A DNA stretch of 64,000 nt from Prevotella sp. (GTDB taxonomy: Bacteria > Bacteroidota > Bacteroidia > Bacteroidales > Bacteroidaceae): the NCBI GenBank assembly GCA_017478025.1, contig JAFVGZ010000003.1, forward strand, positions 186,001 to 250,000, written 5' to 3'. This document shows, one piece after another, positions 49,212-58,839 of this stretch (positions are counted from its first letter, which is position 1; every line of letters begins with the position of its first letter). Made by a program: the position numbers and the translations under genes. The notes beneath the pieces are model-generated. The model was not told the origin of the DNA, made no database searches, and worked only from the letters and a program-made list of their open reading frames with translations.

Positions 49212-50279
49212 CTATTCTGCCAATCGTTGCTTGCGCATGTTGAGGCGTGTTATTTTTCCTTCGCTTGTCACTTCTGCCGCAATGATGTACTTTCCATACT
49301 TCTCCTTTGAAGGGTCTGTACGTTCTATGCGTTGCTCAGCGCTGAACTGTGTCTTGAGAAGGGTCTCTCCCATATCGTCTTTTATCTTCTCAATCTTGAA
49401 ATCATCCAAGAGATACCAGTTCATATTCTGTATATCCGGAGCAGCATAGAGTTTTCTCATGTATGTCACAACGTCATCGGATGATGCGTTCGTACGTCCC
49501 AAGAACGAGGAAAGAGTTTCTGTTACTGTCTCTGTCAGCTTGCTCTCATTCCTGGCGTTTATAGCCTGGAAAAAGTGTCGGCACGCTGTTTTTACGAGTT
49601 CTTTATCGGTGTCAGACACCTCCTTATCTTGCAGTTCCTTCAACAACTCCTGCACCTCTACGGAATGACGGCTATCTGGATGCATACGCAGGTATTCTGC
49701 ATAACTCTCCTTGGTATTCAGCCTTGTGGCAGTAGCATAGTCAATGGAATCTATCTTATTCAGAGCCTCTGCCTTGTGCGGAGAGTCAGGATGCTTCTTC
49801 AGGTAGTCCTCCAAAGCTTTCTTCGTAGCACTTACTTCTGCATCATTCCAATCCAGATCATTCTGCATAAATGCCGTGAGACAGGAATCTATCTTTGCAC
49901 GATGAGCTGCCGGAGCATCCTTATACTTAGCCAGATAGATTTGCATTGTCTCCTGATTGTTACTCTCAAGGGCATTCTGGAAAGCAGCCTGCTCCTTCTG
50001 TTGCTGTGCATCCAGATAGTAGTAGTACCCTACCCCACACAACGTCAGCGCTATGATGAACGAGATGAGCAATACTATCCATTTTCCCTTGCCTCCGGAT
50101 TTCTTCTTCTCGTTATTAGTGCTCTTGTTGTTATCTGCAACAACCGACCTTATCGCACCACTTTGCTGCGATAAACCGTCAGGATGTGTTATATTTCCTG
50201 CTATCTGTATTCCGCAATTAGGACAGATGGCAGCTTTGTCGCTCACATCATGCCCACATTCTGGACAACGTATCAGCAT
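49212..50279 (-). CDS. zinc-ribbon single-pass membrane protein
   Basis: 355 residues. An N-terminal zinc ribbon (IRCPECGHDVSDKAAICPNCG, residues 3-23), a Lys-rich linker, one membrane segment (WIVLLISFIIALTLCGVGYYYY, about 67-88), then a periplasmic part with repeated helices of the type YLKKHPDSPHKAEALNKID and YLRMHPDSRHSVEVQELL (about 115-215). A separate alpha/beta domain closes it (about 220-355). The function is unknown. Similar zinc-ribbon/TM proteins are common in Bacteroidales. It lies 17 bases after the lysozyme gene. Confidence 0.75.
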   Translation of the reverse strand: MLIRCPECGHDVSDKAAICPNCGIQIAGNITHPDGLSQQSGAIRSVVADNNKSTNNEKKKSGGKGKWIVLLISFIIALTLCGVGYYYYLDAQQQKEQAAFQNALESNNQETMQIYLAKYKDAPAAHRAKIDSCLTAFMQNDLDWNDAEVSATKKALEDYLKKHPDSPHKAEALNKIDSIDYATATRLNTKESYAEYLRMHPDSRHSVEVQELLKELQDKEVSDTDKELVKTACRHFFQAINARNESKLTETVTETLSSFLGRTNASSDDVVTYMRKLYAAPDIQNMNWYLLDDFKIEKIKDDMGETLLKTQFSAEQRIERTDPSKEKYGKYIIAAEVTSEGKITRLNMRKQRLAE

Positions 50280-50296
50280 ATCTTTATATCTTTTTA

Positions 50297-50998
50297 CTAC
50301 ATTTCGCCCCTTCGATGTCGGAAGCGAAGTTCACGCAGGCGATGGTCGCCCATGAAACGGCTCTTATCCACAAAGCCCCTAATGCCAGTCAAATGACCTT
50401 TACCCGTATATTGCCACAGAGCGATATCATGATCATCGGCCAATACAGGCGGGATGTTGTTATACTGTGCTATCATCAGCATGTAACGATCCATCTTTCC
50501 TGCCAGGTGCTTATTATAGAAGTTAGTACCCGAATAGATCAATGGGCGTTGACGGTAAACGTGCTCAACCATCTCAAGGAATTTAAATAGGGAGTCACAG
50601 AACTCTTCCGTTGGAAGACCTGAGGTGGTTTCTATATCTATCATCGGAATGAGGTCCTGTTCACTCGGTCTGCATTGCAGAATGAAGTTGTCTAACTGTT
50701 TCTCCTGCGGTGTGCGTGCCCGGTAGAAGTGGTATGACCCTACCTTCAGTCCATATTCGTGAGCATACTTGATGTTTTGCTCATAGCGCGCATCTATACG
50801 GTCGCCACCTTCAGTCGCCTTTATATAGACGTACGACATCCTTGTATTCTCGCCTACCGTTTCCCAAAACACTTCGCCCTGGTAATGTGATATGTCTATA
50901 CCATGAATGTGTGTACACGTATCTTCACACTCGTATGTCTGCGCCGAAAGCGCTAACACCGACAGTGACAGGAACAGTAACATGTATAGTCTTCTCAT
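50297..50998 (-). CDS. GH25 lysozyme-type muramidase
   Basis: 233 residues from ATG 50998, a signal-peptide start (MRRLYMLLFLSLSVLALSAQ); the open frame to 51079 is discarded because a promoter -7 box lies between. The GH25 barrel is evident: HGIDISHYQGEVFWETV (Asp nucleophile region), YIKATEGGD, the catalytic DxE in LIPMIDIETTSG, and IALWQYTGKGHLTGIRGFVDKSRF. It hydrolyses peptidoglycan between MurNAc and GlcNAc, here in the periplasm or outside. Confidence 0.9.
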   Translation of the reverse strand: MRRLYMLLFLSLSVLALSAQTYECEDTCTHIHGIDISHYQGEVFWETVGENTRMSYVYIKATEGGDRIDARYEQNIKYAHEYGLKVGSYHFYRARTPQEKQLDNFILQCRPSEQDLIPMIDIETTSGLPTEEFCDSLFKFLEMVEHVYRQRPLIYSGTNFYNKHLAGKMDRYMLMIAQYNNIPPVLADDHDIALWQYTGKGHLTGIRGFVDKSRFMGDHRLRELRFRHRRGEM

Positions 50999-51007
50999 AA
51001 TTGGACG

Positions 51008-51015
51008 CAAAGTTA
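51008..51015 (-). promoter_or_regulatory. -7 promoter element of the GH25 gene
   Basis: On the minus strand TAACTTTG stands 9 bases before the ATG at 50998, giving a very short leader. CTTG lies in roughly the -33 position. This sets the start of the lysozyme gene. Confidence 0.6.
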
Positions 51016-51068
51016 AGAAAAAATGGTGACCTATGCAAGAGTTGCAATTTATTTTATGGTATATTGTA

Positions 51069-52121
51069 TTAGTCAGCACTAAATTCCTTTATCCTTTGTT
51101 CCTCTGAGATTTTGCATATCAGCAACCTGCCGTCTCTCTCTGCTACAATGTATCCGTCCAATCCCTGCACAACAACCTGCTTGGCTCCGTCAACATTCAC
51201 GATACAGTTGGATGTCTCGAAAGTCTTGACATTAGGAGATATGAGGCTATTGCCATTACCGTCCTTGTGGGACAGTTGCGCGAGCGAACCCCACGTCCCG
51301 AGGTCGCTCCATCCGAAGTCACACGGATAGACATATATCTCTTCTGCCTTTTCCATGATGGCATAGTCGATAGAGATATTCTCGCAGTTAGGATAGTTTT
51401 GGTTTATCAGCTCCTGCTCCCGCTCTGTACCGTAGGCATCAGCGATAGACTCAAAGAGACGATTCATGGATGGTTGATACATGCGGAATGCATTGACTAT
51501 CGTATTGAGATTCCAAATGAAGATACCTGCGTTCCAGAAGAAGTTATTGTTCTTCACATACTTCACCGCAGTTTCCAGGTTTGGCTTTTCCTTGAAAGTC
51601 TCAACCTCATATATCTCCTTGTTTCTGACACTCTGCAGAGCGAGATTGGCCTGTATGTAACCATATCCCGTCTCAGGGCGAGTGGGCTTTATTCCAAGTG
51701 TCACAATAGCATCTGTCTCACCGGCAAACTGTAATGCTCCGTTTATAACACGCTGAAATTCCACCGTATTGAGAACAACATGGTCAGACGGAGTTACCAC
51801 GATATTTGCATCCTGGCATTCTGACTTTATGCGATGACTGACGTAAGCTATGCAGGGAGCAGTATTACGGCGACAGGGTTCGGAGAGGATGTTCTTCTCC
51901 GGTACCAGCGGTAACTGTTGATGCACCTTTTCCACGTAGTCGGCATTTGTAACTACCCAGACGTTTTCCGGTTTACAGATATTTGCAAAGCGGTCAAAGG
52001 TGAGTTGGAGCAGAGAGCGTCCCACCCCAAGCACATCAATGAACTGTTTTGGATTATCGGCAGTACTCATGGGCCAGAAACGGCTTCCTACCCCACCTGC
52101 CATTATAACTACATGTGTCAT
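51069..52121 (-). CDS. manC: mannose-1-phosphate guanylyltransferase
   Basis: 350 residues; makes GDP-mannose from mannose 1-phosphate and GTP for polysaccharide and glycan synthesis. Signature loop MAGGVGSRFWPMSTADNPKQF at residues 8-28, VVTPSDHVVLN near 110, FKEKPNLETAV near 175 and NAGIFIWNLN near 195. It ends before the phosphomannose isomerase domain found in bifunctional homologues. Confidence 0.92.
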   Translation of the reverse strand: MTHVVIMAGGVGSRFWPMSTADNPKQFIDVLGVGRSLLQLTFDRFANICKPENVWVVTNADYVEKVHQQLPLVPEKNILSEPCRRNTAPCIAYVSHRIKSECQDANIVVTPSDHVVLNTVEFQRVINGALQFAGETDAIVTLGIKPTRPETGYGYIQANLALQSVRNKEIYEVETFKEKPNLETAVKYVKNNNFFWNAGIFIWNLNTIVNAFRMYQPSMNRLFESIADAYGTEREQELINQNYPNCENISIDYAIMEKAEEIYVYPCDFGWSDLGTWGSLAQLSHKDGNGNSLISPNVKTFETSNCIVNVDGAKQVVVQGLDGYIVAERDGRLLICKISEEQRIKEFSAD

Positions 52122-52127
52122 TTTTCT

Positions 52128-52226
52128 TTAGAATTTTAGGTAGGTTCTATTGAGTCCCACCGTTATATTTATTTTTTTGTCTTTGACGTGATGCATGTTT
52201 TCTGGAGGACTGTGACGTTTTGCCAT
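52128..52226 (-). CDS. possible 32-residue basic small protein
   Basis: Between rpoD and manC on the same strand, ATG 52226 follows AAGGGAG at good spacing and encodes a basic peptide starting MAKRHSPPENMHHVKDKK and ending TYLKF. It occupies most of the 129-base gap. No family recognised; it may be chance. Confidence 0.3.
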   Translation of the reverse strand: MAKRHSPPENMHHVKDKKINITVGLNRTYLKF

Positions 52227-52250
52227 GGTCTCCCTTAAAACACCTATTCG

Positions 52251-53123
52251 TTAACCTAAGTACTTCATCAGTATCTTAGCGTTTCCCGAATCACGCAATT
52301 TGGCAATAGACTTCTCACGTATCTGACGTACACGCTCACGGGTCAATCCAAGTTCGTCACCGATTTCCTCAAGTCCCTTTTCATGACATCCTATGCCGAA
52401 GCACTCGCAGATAATCGTTATCTCGCGCTCCTTCAGCACACGATTGAGTACTGCACGCAGCTCCTGTGACATAGATTCGTGGTCCACCTGCTTGTCCGTA
52501 CGTGTTTCCTCGCCGCTCGCCATCACGTCAAGCATACAGTTCTCTTCTCCGTCCTGGAACGGAGCATCGATAGATACGTGATGACCGTCAGCCATAAGGC
52601 TCTGTCCTATCTTCTCCTCGTCGATGTTTGTCACCTCTGACAGCTCACCAACGCTTGGGTGACGCTGGTTCTCTTGCTCAAACTTGTTAATCTCATGGTT
52701 AATCTTGTTGAGCGAGCCAACCTGATTAAGAGGCAGACGCACGATACGGCTCTGCTCGGCTATTGCCTGAAGTATGCTCTGTCTGATCCACCATACTGCG
52801 TATGAAATGAATTTGAAGCCACGCGTTTCGTCAAACTTCTGGGCTGCCTTTATCAGGCCAATGTTACCTTCATCAATAAGGTCTGTAAGCGACAGTCCCT
52901 GATGTTGATACTGTTTTGCCACAGAAACGACAAATCGCAAGTTTGCTGTCACGAGTTTGTCCTTAGCACGTTCTCCCTCTGGGCCTCCTTTACGAATAGC
53001 CTGAGCCAACTCAATCTCTTCATCAATCGTTATCAGCGGGGCGCGACCTATCTCTACGAGATACTTATCAAGTGCCTCACTCGAACGGTTGGTAATACTC
53101 TTTTGAATTTTTAACTGTCTCAT
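52251..53123 (-). CDS. rpoD: primary sigma-70 factor RpoD
   Basis: A 290-residue group-1 sigma in the short Bacteroidetes form without the long region 1.1 and non-conserved insert. Visible: region 1.2 (LDKYLVEIGRAPLITIDEEIELAQ), regions 2.1-2.4 (NLRFVVSVAKQYQHQGLSLTDLIDEGNIGLIKAAQKFDETRG, AVWWIRQSILQAIAEQSRIVRLP), region 3 and region 4 (DELGLTRERVRQIREKSIAKLR). Its targets would be the TTTG / TAnnTTTG promoters seen in this window. It sits in the folD operon, 22 bases after a small exported protein. Confidence 0.95.
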   Translation of the reverse strand: MRQLKIQKSITNRSSEALDKYLVEIGRAPLITIDEEIELAQAIRKGGPEGERAKDKLVTANLRFVVSVAKQYQHQGLSLTDLIDEGNIGLIKAAQKFDETRGFKFISYAVWWIRQSILQAIAEQSRIVRLPLNQVGSLNKINHEINKFEQENQRHPSVGELSEVTNIDEEKIGQSLMADGHHVSIDAPFQDGEENCMLDVMASGEETRTDKQVDHESMSQELRAVLNRVLKEREITIICECFGIGCHEKGLEEIGDELGLTRERVRQIREKSIAKLRDSGNAKILMKYLG

Positions 53124-53145
53124 TTATCCTCTTGTTTATCTTTGC

Positions 53146-53580
53146 TTACTTTTTGAATTTCATTATCTTTGGCAGCTTTATCCATTTGCCTTTACCTGCT
53201 ACCTTTAGTGTACTTCCTTCCTCTTGCCTCAGCGTATATGTACTGTCTGACTCATATGTCAGCGTTGCGGTAAGGTCTTCTGAGCCATAGTCGTTTATCA
53301 TCTCCAGCTTGGCTGTCTTGCCGCTCTTTTCTATCTCAACGCCGGTTATTATCCATACGCGCTGGTCCGTGCTCTTCTTCAGATATCCATAGGTAGCTCC
53401 GAGTATATCCTGTCCGGGTATTGTTTCGGTCTCTTCATACAGATTTATCTTCAGGAACACGTCGTACTCCTTATTATATATACGCGCGCGGAAGACATCA
53501 TCTTCTGCGATGCTGGTGACAGAGAGTGTCAGCAGCAACGTGCATATCCAGTATCTTATGTCTCTGATTGCTTTAATCAT
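53146..53580 (-). CDS. small exported protein of unknown function
   Basis: 144 residues with an N-terminal signal ([18 protein letters not shown]). The mature part is beta-rich ([39 protein letters not shown]) and ends in a basic tail ([15 protein letters not shown]). No family recognised. Its start overlaps the folD end by 8 bases and rpoD follows after 22, so it belongs to that operon. Confidence 0.7.
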   Translation of the reverse strand: MIKAIRDIRYWICTLLLTLSVTSIAEDDVFRARIYNKEYDVFLKINLYEETETIPGQDILGATYGYLKKSTDQRVWIITGVEIEKSGKTAKLEMINDYGSEDLTATLTYESDSTYTLRQEEGSTLKVAGKGKWIKLPKIMKFKK

Positions 53581-54451
53581 AATACTCCTTCTTACCTGCA
53601 GCCAACGTATTTTTCATCAGCGAGCAGATGGTCATTGGTCCTACACCGCCCGGGACAGGTGTGATATATGAACATTTCTCGGCAACATGCTCAAAATCCA
53701 CATCTCCTGAGAGGCGGAAGCCGCTCTTGCGTGTTGCATCCGGAACGCGTGTAGTACCTACATCTACAATAACCGCGCCATCTTTCACCATGTCAGCCGT
53801 AACGAATCCGGGACGTCCTATTGCTGCGATTATTATGTCAGCCTCCCTGCACTCTTCCTTCAGCGTAGCTGAGCGTGAGTGGCAAACGGTTACGGTAGCA
53901 TCACCATACTCTTTCTGCATCATCAGCTGTGCCATCGGTTTGCCCACGATGTTTGAGCGACCCAGTATAACGCACTTCTTTCCTGACGTCTCAATACCAT
54001 AGCGCTTCAGGAGGGTTATGATACCCAGCGGAGTGGCAGAGATAAAGCAAGGAAGTCCTATGGCCATACGGCCCACATTGATGGGATGAAAACCATCCAC
54101 ATCCTTGCGATAATCTATTGCCTCTATTATCTTTTGCTCGTTAATATGCTTTGGCAGAGGCAGTTGTACGATAAAGCCATCCACATCATCATCCTTATTG
54201 AGCTTGTCAACACAGTCCAGGAGTTCCTGTTCTGTGATGTTATCCTCATAGCGTATCAGCGTGCTTTTGAAACCACAGGCTTCACACGCCAGAACCTTGT
54301 TCTTCACATACGTTTCAGAACCGCCATCATGTCCCACGAGCACCGCAGCCAGGTGTGGCTGCTTGCCGCCGTTAGAGACTATCTGTCTTACCTCTTCAGC
54401 TATCTCAGCCTTTATAGCTGTTGCTGTTGCCTTACCATCAATGAGAGTCAT
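53573..54451 (-). CDS. folD: bifunctional methylenetetrahydrofolate dehydrogenase/cyclohydrolase
   Basis: 292 residues. It interconverts methylene-, methenyl- and formyl-tetrahydrofolate for one-carbon supply. Signatures: [14 protein letters not shown] near 49 (catalytic lysine), the QLPLPKHI region near 95, NAD(P) loop [17 protein letters not shown] near 165 and the C-terminal [12 protein letters not shown]. Length standard. Confidence 0.95.
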   Translation of the reverse strand: MTLIDGKATATAIKAEIAEEVRQIVSNGGKQPHLAAVLVGHDGGSETYVKNKVLACEACGFKSTLIRYEDNITEQELLDCVDKLNKDDDVDGFIVQLPLPKHINEQKIIEAIDYRKDVDGFHPINVGRMAIGLPCFISATPLGIITLLKRYGIETSGKKCVILGRSNIVGKPMAQLMMQKEYGDATVTVCHSRSATLKEECREADIIIAAIGRPGFVTADMVKDGAVIVDVGTTRVPDATRKSGFRLSGDVDFEHVAEKCSYITPVPGGVGPMTICSLMKNTLAAGKKEYYD

Positions 54452-54498
54452 CAGGGTTTTGAATTAAATTTTTATTTTTATGACTATTACCTATTCTG

Positions 54499-55857
54499 TT
54501 ACATTTTTGGCATACCGTTCATGCCTTTCATTCCTTTCATCATGCCTGCCATCTTTGCCATACCGCCACCAGAGAACATTCTCATCATCTTTCTCATCTG
54601 GTCGAACTGCTTTATGAGACGGTTTACCTCGTCTTCCGAATTGCCGGAGCCTTTGGCTATGCGCTGTCGGCGTGAGCGTCCCTTGCTGAGCAGGTCTGGG
54701 TTGGCGCGCTCCTTGGGGGTCATAGAGTGGATGATAGCCTCGATGTGCTTGAAGGCATCTTCGTCTATATCCACATCCTTGATGGCCTTGCCTACTCCAG
54801 GAATCATTCCTGCCAGGTCCTTGATGTTACCCATCTTCTTGATTTGCTGTATCTGTCCGAGGAAGTCATCAAAGTCAAACTTGTTCTTGGCAATCTTCTT
54901 TTGCAGGCGCTTAGCCTCCTCCAGGTCAAACTGCTGCTGAGCCCTCTCCACGAGTGACACCACATCACCCATACCGAGTATTCTGTCAGCCATTCTCTCA
55001 GGGTGGAACACATCAAGAGCCTCCATCTTCTCGCCCGTACCGATAAACTTTATAGGCTTGTCAACAACGCTGCGAATGGAGAGCGCAGCACCGCCACGTG
55101 TGTCGCCGTCCAGCTTTGACAGTATGACACCGTTTATCTCAAGGCGCTCATTGAATGTCTTGGCGGTGTTTACCGCATCCTGACCTGTCATCGCGTCAAC
55201 GACGAGGAGCGTCTCATGCGGCTCTATGGCGTTACGTATATCCTCGGCCTGCTGCATCAGTTCCTCATCAATAGACTGACGGCCGGCTGTATCGACAATC
55301 ACTACGTCGTAGCTCTTCTGCTTTGCCTCCTTGATAGCATTCAGCGCTACTGCGACAGGATCTTTTGCGCCTTCCTCCATGTAGATAGGCACATCAATCT
55401 GTTCTGCCAGCACTCGCAGCTGCTCCATAGCAGCGGGACGGAAGGTGTCACAGGCTGCCAGGAGAGGTCTCTTGTGCTTCTGCTTCTTCAGATACAGAGC
55501 CAGCTTGCCTGCCATCGTGGTCTTACCGGCACCATTGAGGCCGGCCATCATGATTATCGCAGGTCTTCCGCTGAGGTCTATGTCCGTAGCACTGCCGCCC
55601 ATCAGCTGGGCCAGCTCATCATGAACGAGCTTCACCATCAGCTGTCCAGGCTTGATGGCTGTGAGCACATTCATTCCGAGAGCCTTCTGCTTTACCGTGT
55701 CGGTGAAGCTCTTCGCTACCTTATAGTTTACGTCGGCATCCAGCAGGGCACGTCTGACATCTTTCAGAGTCTCTGCAACATTAATCTCTGTAATCTTTCC
55801 TTCACCCTTGAGGATTTTGAAGGAGCGTTCTAATCTATCTGATAAATTCTCAAACAT
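54499..55857 (-). CDS. ffh: signal recognition particle protein Ffh
   Basis: 452-residue SRP54 GTPase that binds signal sequences at the ribosome with 4.5S RNA and hands them to FtsY. G1 is GLNGAGKTTMAGKLALYL (about 105), G3 DTAGR (about 187), TKLDGDTRGGAAL-type motif (SKLDGDTRGG, about 246). The M domain from about 300 is Met-rich and ends MMKGMKGMNGMPKM. Seven bases after the rfbB start-side gene end. Confidence 0.96.
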   Translation of the reverse strand: MFENLSDRLERSFKILKGEGKITEINVAETLKDVRRALLDADVNYKVAKSFTDTVKQKALGMNVLTAIKPGQLMVKLVHDELAQLMGGSATDIDLSGRPAIIMMAGLNGAGKTTMAGKLALYLKKQKHKRPLLAACDTFRPAAMEQLRVLAEQIDVPIYMEEGAKDPVAVALNAIKEAKQKSYDVVIVDTAGRQSIDEELMQQAEDIRNAIEPHETLLVVDAMTGQDAVNTAKTFNERLEINGVILSKLDGDTRGGAALSIRSVVDKPIKFIGTGEKMEALDVFHPERMADRILGMGDVVSLVERAQQQFDLEEAKRLQKKIAKNKFDFDDFLGQIQQIKKMGNIKDLAGMIPGVGKAIKDVDIDEDAFKHIEAIIHSMTPKERANPDLLSKGRSRRQRIAKGSGNSEDEVNRLIKQFDQMRKMMRMFSGGGMAKMAGMMKGMKGMNGMPKM

Positions 55858-55863
55858 TTCCTA

Positions 55864-56997
55864 TTATCTATTCTTATACATATTTTCGTAATACTTCTCA
55901 TAGTCACCCGAAGTGACGTTCTCCAACCACTCTTCGTTGTCAAGATACCACTTGACCGTCTTCTCTATACCTTCCTCAAACTGCAGGGACGGTTCCCATC
56001 CCAGTTCCTTCTGCAATTTGGTGGAGTCGATGGCATAACGGGCATCATGTCCCAGTCGGTCTGTCACGTAGGTGATGAGATTCATGTCCTCACCCTCCGT
56101 TCTGCCTAACAGACGGTCAACAGTATTTATCACCACCTTGATGATGTCTATATTCTTCCACTCGTTGAAGCCTCCGATGTTGTAAGTCTCGGCTATCGTT
56201 CCCTTGTGGAATATCAAATCTATTGCCCTTGCATGATCCTCTACAAAGAGCCAGTCGCGTACGTTCTCTCCTTTACCATATACAGGTAACGGCTTCCTGT
56301 TCCTTATATTATTTATAAAGAGAGGTATCAACTTCTCCGGAAACTGATAAGGACCATAGTTGTTTGAGCAGTTGGTCACGATTGTCGGCATTCCATACGT
56401 GTCGTGGAATGCGCGCACGAAATGGTCGCTGCTTGCCTTGCTTGCCGAATATGGAGAGTGCGGCTGATACTTGGTGTCCTCATAGAAGAAATCCTCTCCG
56501 TATGCCAGGTGATGCTCCTGACTTGATGCCGTAGTGGTGAACGGTGGCTCTATGCCCTCTGGATGTGTCATCTTCAGGGCACCATAGACCTCATCCGTAG
56601 AGATGTGGTAGAATCGCTTGCCTTCAAATTTCTCTGGCAGAGATTCCCAATACAGTTTTGCTGCCTGCAACAGGGACAACGTACCCATTACGTTGGTCTT
56701 AGCAAAAGTGAAAGGATCCTTGATGCTGCGATCCACGTGGCTCTCTGCGGCAAGGTGAATGATACCATCTATCTGCTCATCCTGCATCAGCTGATAAAAG
56801 CTGTCAAAGTCACAGATGTCCATCCTCACGAACTTGTAGTTCGGCTTGTCTTCTATATCCTTCAGGTTAGCCAGGTTTCCTGCGTATGTCAACTTGTCCA
56901 GATTGATTATCTTATAATCCGGATATTTGTTCACAAACAGCCTCACTACGTGAGAGCCTATGAAGCCTGCGCCTCCTGTTATTACTATATTCTTCAT
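55864..56997 (-). CDS. rfbB: dTDP-glucose 4,6-dehydratase
   Basis: 377-residue extended short-chain dehydrogenase, second step of dTDP-L-rhamnose synthesis. Rossmann motif GGAGFIGSHVVRL at 7-19, ISTDEVYGAL (about 130), catalytic YSASKASSDHFVRAF (about 180) and TNCSNNYGPYQFPEKL. Slightly longer than average owing to an insertion around TTASSQEHHLAYGEDFFYEDT. It ends the rfbD-rfbA-rfbB run. Confidence 0.95.
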   Translation of the reverse strand: MKNIVITGGAGFIGSHVVRLFVNKYPDYKIINLDKLTYAGNLANLKDIEDKPNYKFVRMDICDFDSFYQLMQDEQIDGIIHLAAESHVDRSIKDPFTFAKTNVMGTLSLLQAAKLYWESLPEKFEGKRFYHISTDEVYGALKMTHPEGIEPPFTTTASSQEHHLAYGEDFFYEDTKYQPHSPYSASKASSDHFVRAFHDTYGMPTIVTNCSNNYGPYQFPEKLIPLFINNIRNRKPLPVYGKGENVRDWLFVEDHARAIDLIFHKGTIAETYNIGGFNEWKNIDIIKVVINTVDRLLGRTEGEDMNLITYVTDRLGHDARYAIDSTKLQKELGWEPSLQFEEGIEKTVKWYLDNEEWLENVTSGDYEKYYENMYKNR

Positions 56998-57022
56998 CTT
57001 TTGTTATGTATGATTTCCGGGG

Positions 57023-57925
57023 TTATTCTATTCCTGGGCCAAAGTTCTTTACTTCGTCAATGACCTTCAGCAGATATTGTCCATACTGGTTTTTCAGCAT
57101 CGGCTCTGCCAGCTCTCTCATTTTCTTCTCGTCTATCCAGCCCTTACGGTATGCTATACCCTCCAGGCATGCCACCTTCAGTCCCTGACGTTTCTCGAGT
57201 ACCTCAATGTATGTAGAAGCCTCAGACAGGGAATCATGCGTACCCGTATCGAGCCAAGCGAAGCCGCGTCCTAAGGTCTGCACCTTCAGCTCACCATCCT
57301 CAAGGAAACGCTGATTGACTGTGGTTATCTCGTATTCCCCACGTGCCGAAGGCTTAATGCTCTCAGCCACAGACACAACCTTGTTGGGATAGAAGTAAAG
57401 TCCCACTACAGCGTAATTGCTCTTTGGCTTAGCAGGTTTCTCCTCTATTGAGAGGCAGTTGCCGCTCTTGTCAAACTCTGCCACTCCATAGCGCTCCGGG
57501 TCATTCACCCAATAGCCAAAGACCGTAGCCTTCTTCTCTTCCTCGGCAGTTCTTACCGCCTCTCTGAGCATCCTGCTGAAGCCGTTGCCCTGAAAGATGT
57601 TGTCACCCAGAACGAGGCAAACGCTATCATCTCCGATGAAATCCTTTCCTATGGTGAAAGCCTGAGCCAGACCGTCAGGTGATGGCTGTTCAGCATATTC
57701 GAAGTGTACGCCGTAATCGGAACCGTCTCCGAGCAGACGCTTGAAGCCGGGCAGGTCATAAGGAGTGGATATCACCAATATCTCCCTGATGCCTGAGAGC
57801 ATCAGCACAGAGATGGGATAGTATATCATCGGTTTGTCATAAATAGGCATGAGTTGCTTGGATATCCCCTTGGTGATGGGATATAGACGTGTGCCAGAGC
57901 CGCCTGCTAATACGATTCCTTTCAT
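57023..57925 (-). CDS. rfbA: glucose-1-phosphate thymidylyltransferase
   Basis: 300 residues, first step of dTDP-rhamnose synthesis (glucose 1-phosphate plus dTTP). Signature [18 protein letters not shown] (8-25), [28 protein letters not shown], and the sugar-binding [12 protein letters not shown] (about 223). Usual length. rfbC, normally next to it, is not present. Confidence 0.95.
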   Translation of the reverse strand: MKGIVLAGGSGTRLYPITKGISKQLMPIYDKPMIYYPISVLMLSGIREILVISTPYDLPGFKRLLGDGSDYGVHFEYAEQPSPDGLAQAFTIGKDFIGDDSVCLVLGDNIFQGNGFSRMLREAVRTAEEEKKATVFGYWVNDPERYGVAEFDKSGNCLSIEEKPAKPKSNYAVVGLYFYPNKVVSVAESIKPSARGEYEITTVNQRFLEDGELKVQTLGRGFAWLDTGTHDSLSEASTYIEVLEKRQGLKVACLEGIAYRKGWIDEKKMRELAEPMLKNQYGQYLLKVIDEVKNFGPGIE

Positions 57926-57948
57926 TATTTTCTTTTTGATTTGGGATT

Positions 57949-58839
57949 CTAACTTTTAATATTGCTGATACACTTCTTCAGCGAATCAGTCCAGTAAGGT
58001 ATTTCTATTCCGAACGTTTCCTTGACTTTTGTCTTGTCAAGGACGCTGTATGAGGGTCTCTTGACCGGTGAGGGGAACTCGTCAGAGTGGCACGGACGTA
58101 TGTCACATGCGTTGTGCCCTGAGTATTCAGCTATCATCTTTGTGAAATCATACCATGAGCACACTCCCTCGTTGGAGTAATGGTAGATGCCCGTGTTGCC
58201 TTCATACATCTCGCCGTCCACGATACGGCATATCGCTTTGGCAAGGTCCAGGGCGTATGTCGGGGTGCCGCATTGGTCGAACACTACGTTGAGACGCTCC
58301 TTTGTTGCCGTAAGGTTGAGCATCGTCTTGCAGAAGTTCTTGCCAAACTCCGAGTAGAGCCACGAGGTGCGCAGTATGATGTACTTGCAACCAGCGGCAA
58401 TGATACTTTGCTCACCTTCTTTCTTCGTGCGGCCATAGACTCCTATGGGTGTGCCCTGCTGGTCCTCTCTGCAAGGGGTGTTGTATGGTTCCTTGCCAAA
58501 CACGTAGTCGGTGCTGACATGGACCAGAAGTCCATCTCTTTCCGCCATCACCTGTGCCAGCAGTCCTGGGGCAACAGCATTTATCTTGCTGCATATAGCT
58601 TCATCGTCAGTTTCGGCTTTATCTACATTGGTATATGCAGCACAGTTGATGATGCACTTCACATCATTGGCATTTGCTATCGCGCGTATTGCGTCAATAT
58701 CAGTAATGTCAAGATGTGTGGTCTCACATCCTTCCTGACTGGTGACATCCGTGAAGATATAGCGGTTCTTGCTGCCCGCTGTCACCAGTCGCATCTCATT
58801 GCCCAACTGTCCGTTGGCTCCCGTTACGAGTATTGTCAT
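57949..58839 (-). CDS. rfbD: dTDP-4-dehydrorhamnose reductase
   Basis: 296-residue NADPH-dependent reductase making dTDP-L-rhamnose. [10 protein letters not shown] (7-16), [11 protein letters not shown] (about 65), [12 protein letters not shown] (about 110) and catalytic YGRTKKEGE (about 134). Its start overlaps nadC by 4 bases (ATGA). Confidence 0.93.
   Translation of the reverse strand: MTILVTGANGQLGNEMRLVTAGSKNRYIFTDVTSQEGCETTHLDITDIDAIRAIANANDVKCIINCAAYTNVDKAETDDEAICSKINAVAPGLLAQVMAERDGLLVHVSTDYVFGKEPYNTPCREDQQGTPIGVYGRTKKEGEQSIIAAGCKYIILRTSWLYSEFGKNFCKTMLNLTATKERLNVVFDQCGTPTYALDLAKAICRIVDGEMYEGNTGIYHYSNEGVCSWYDFTKMIAEYSGHNACDIRPCHSDEFPSPVKRPSYSVLDKTKVKETFGIEIPYWTDSLKKCISNIKS

Noticed and set aside
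50999-51079. N-terminal extension of the GH25 lysozyme
   Set aside because: It would precede the -7 box at 51008-51015 and displace the signal peptide.
55216-55833. 205-codon plus-strand frame opposite ffh
   Set aside because: Lies entirely within ffh, whose GTPase motifs are clear; Leu/His-rich shadow.
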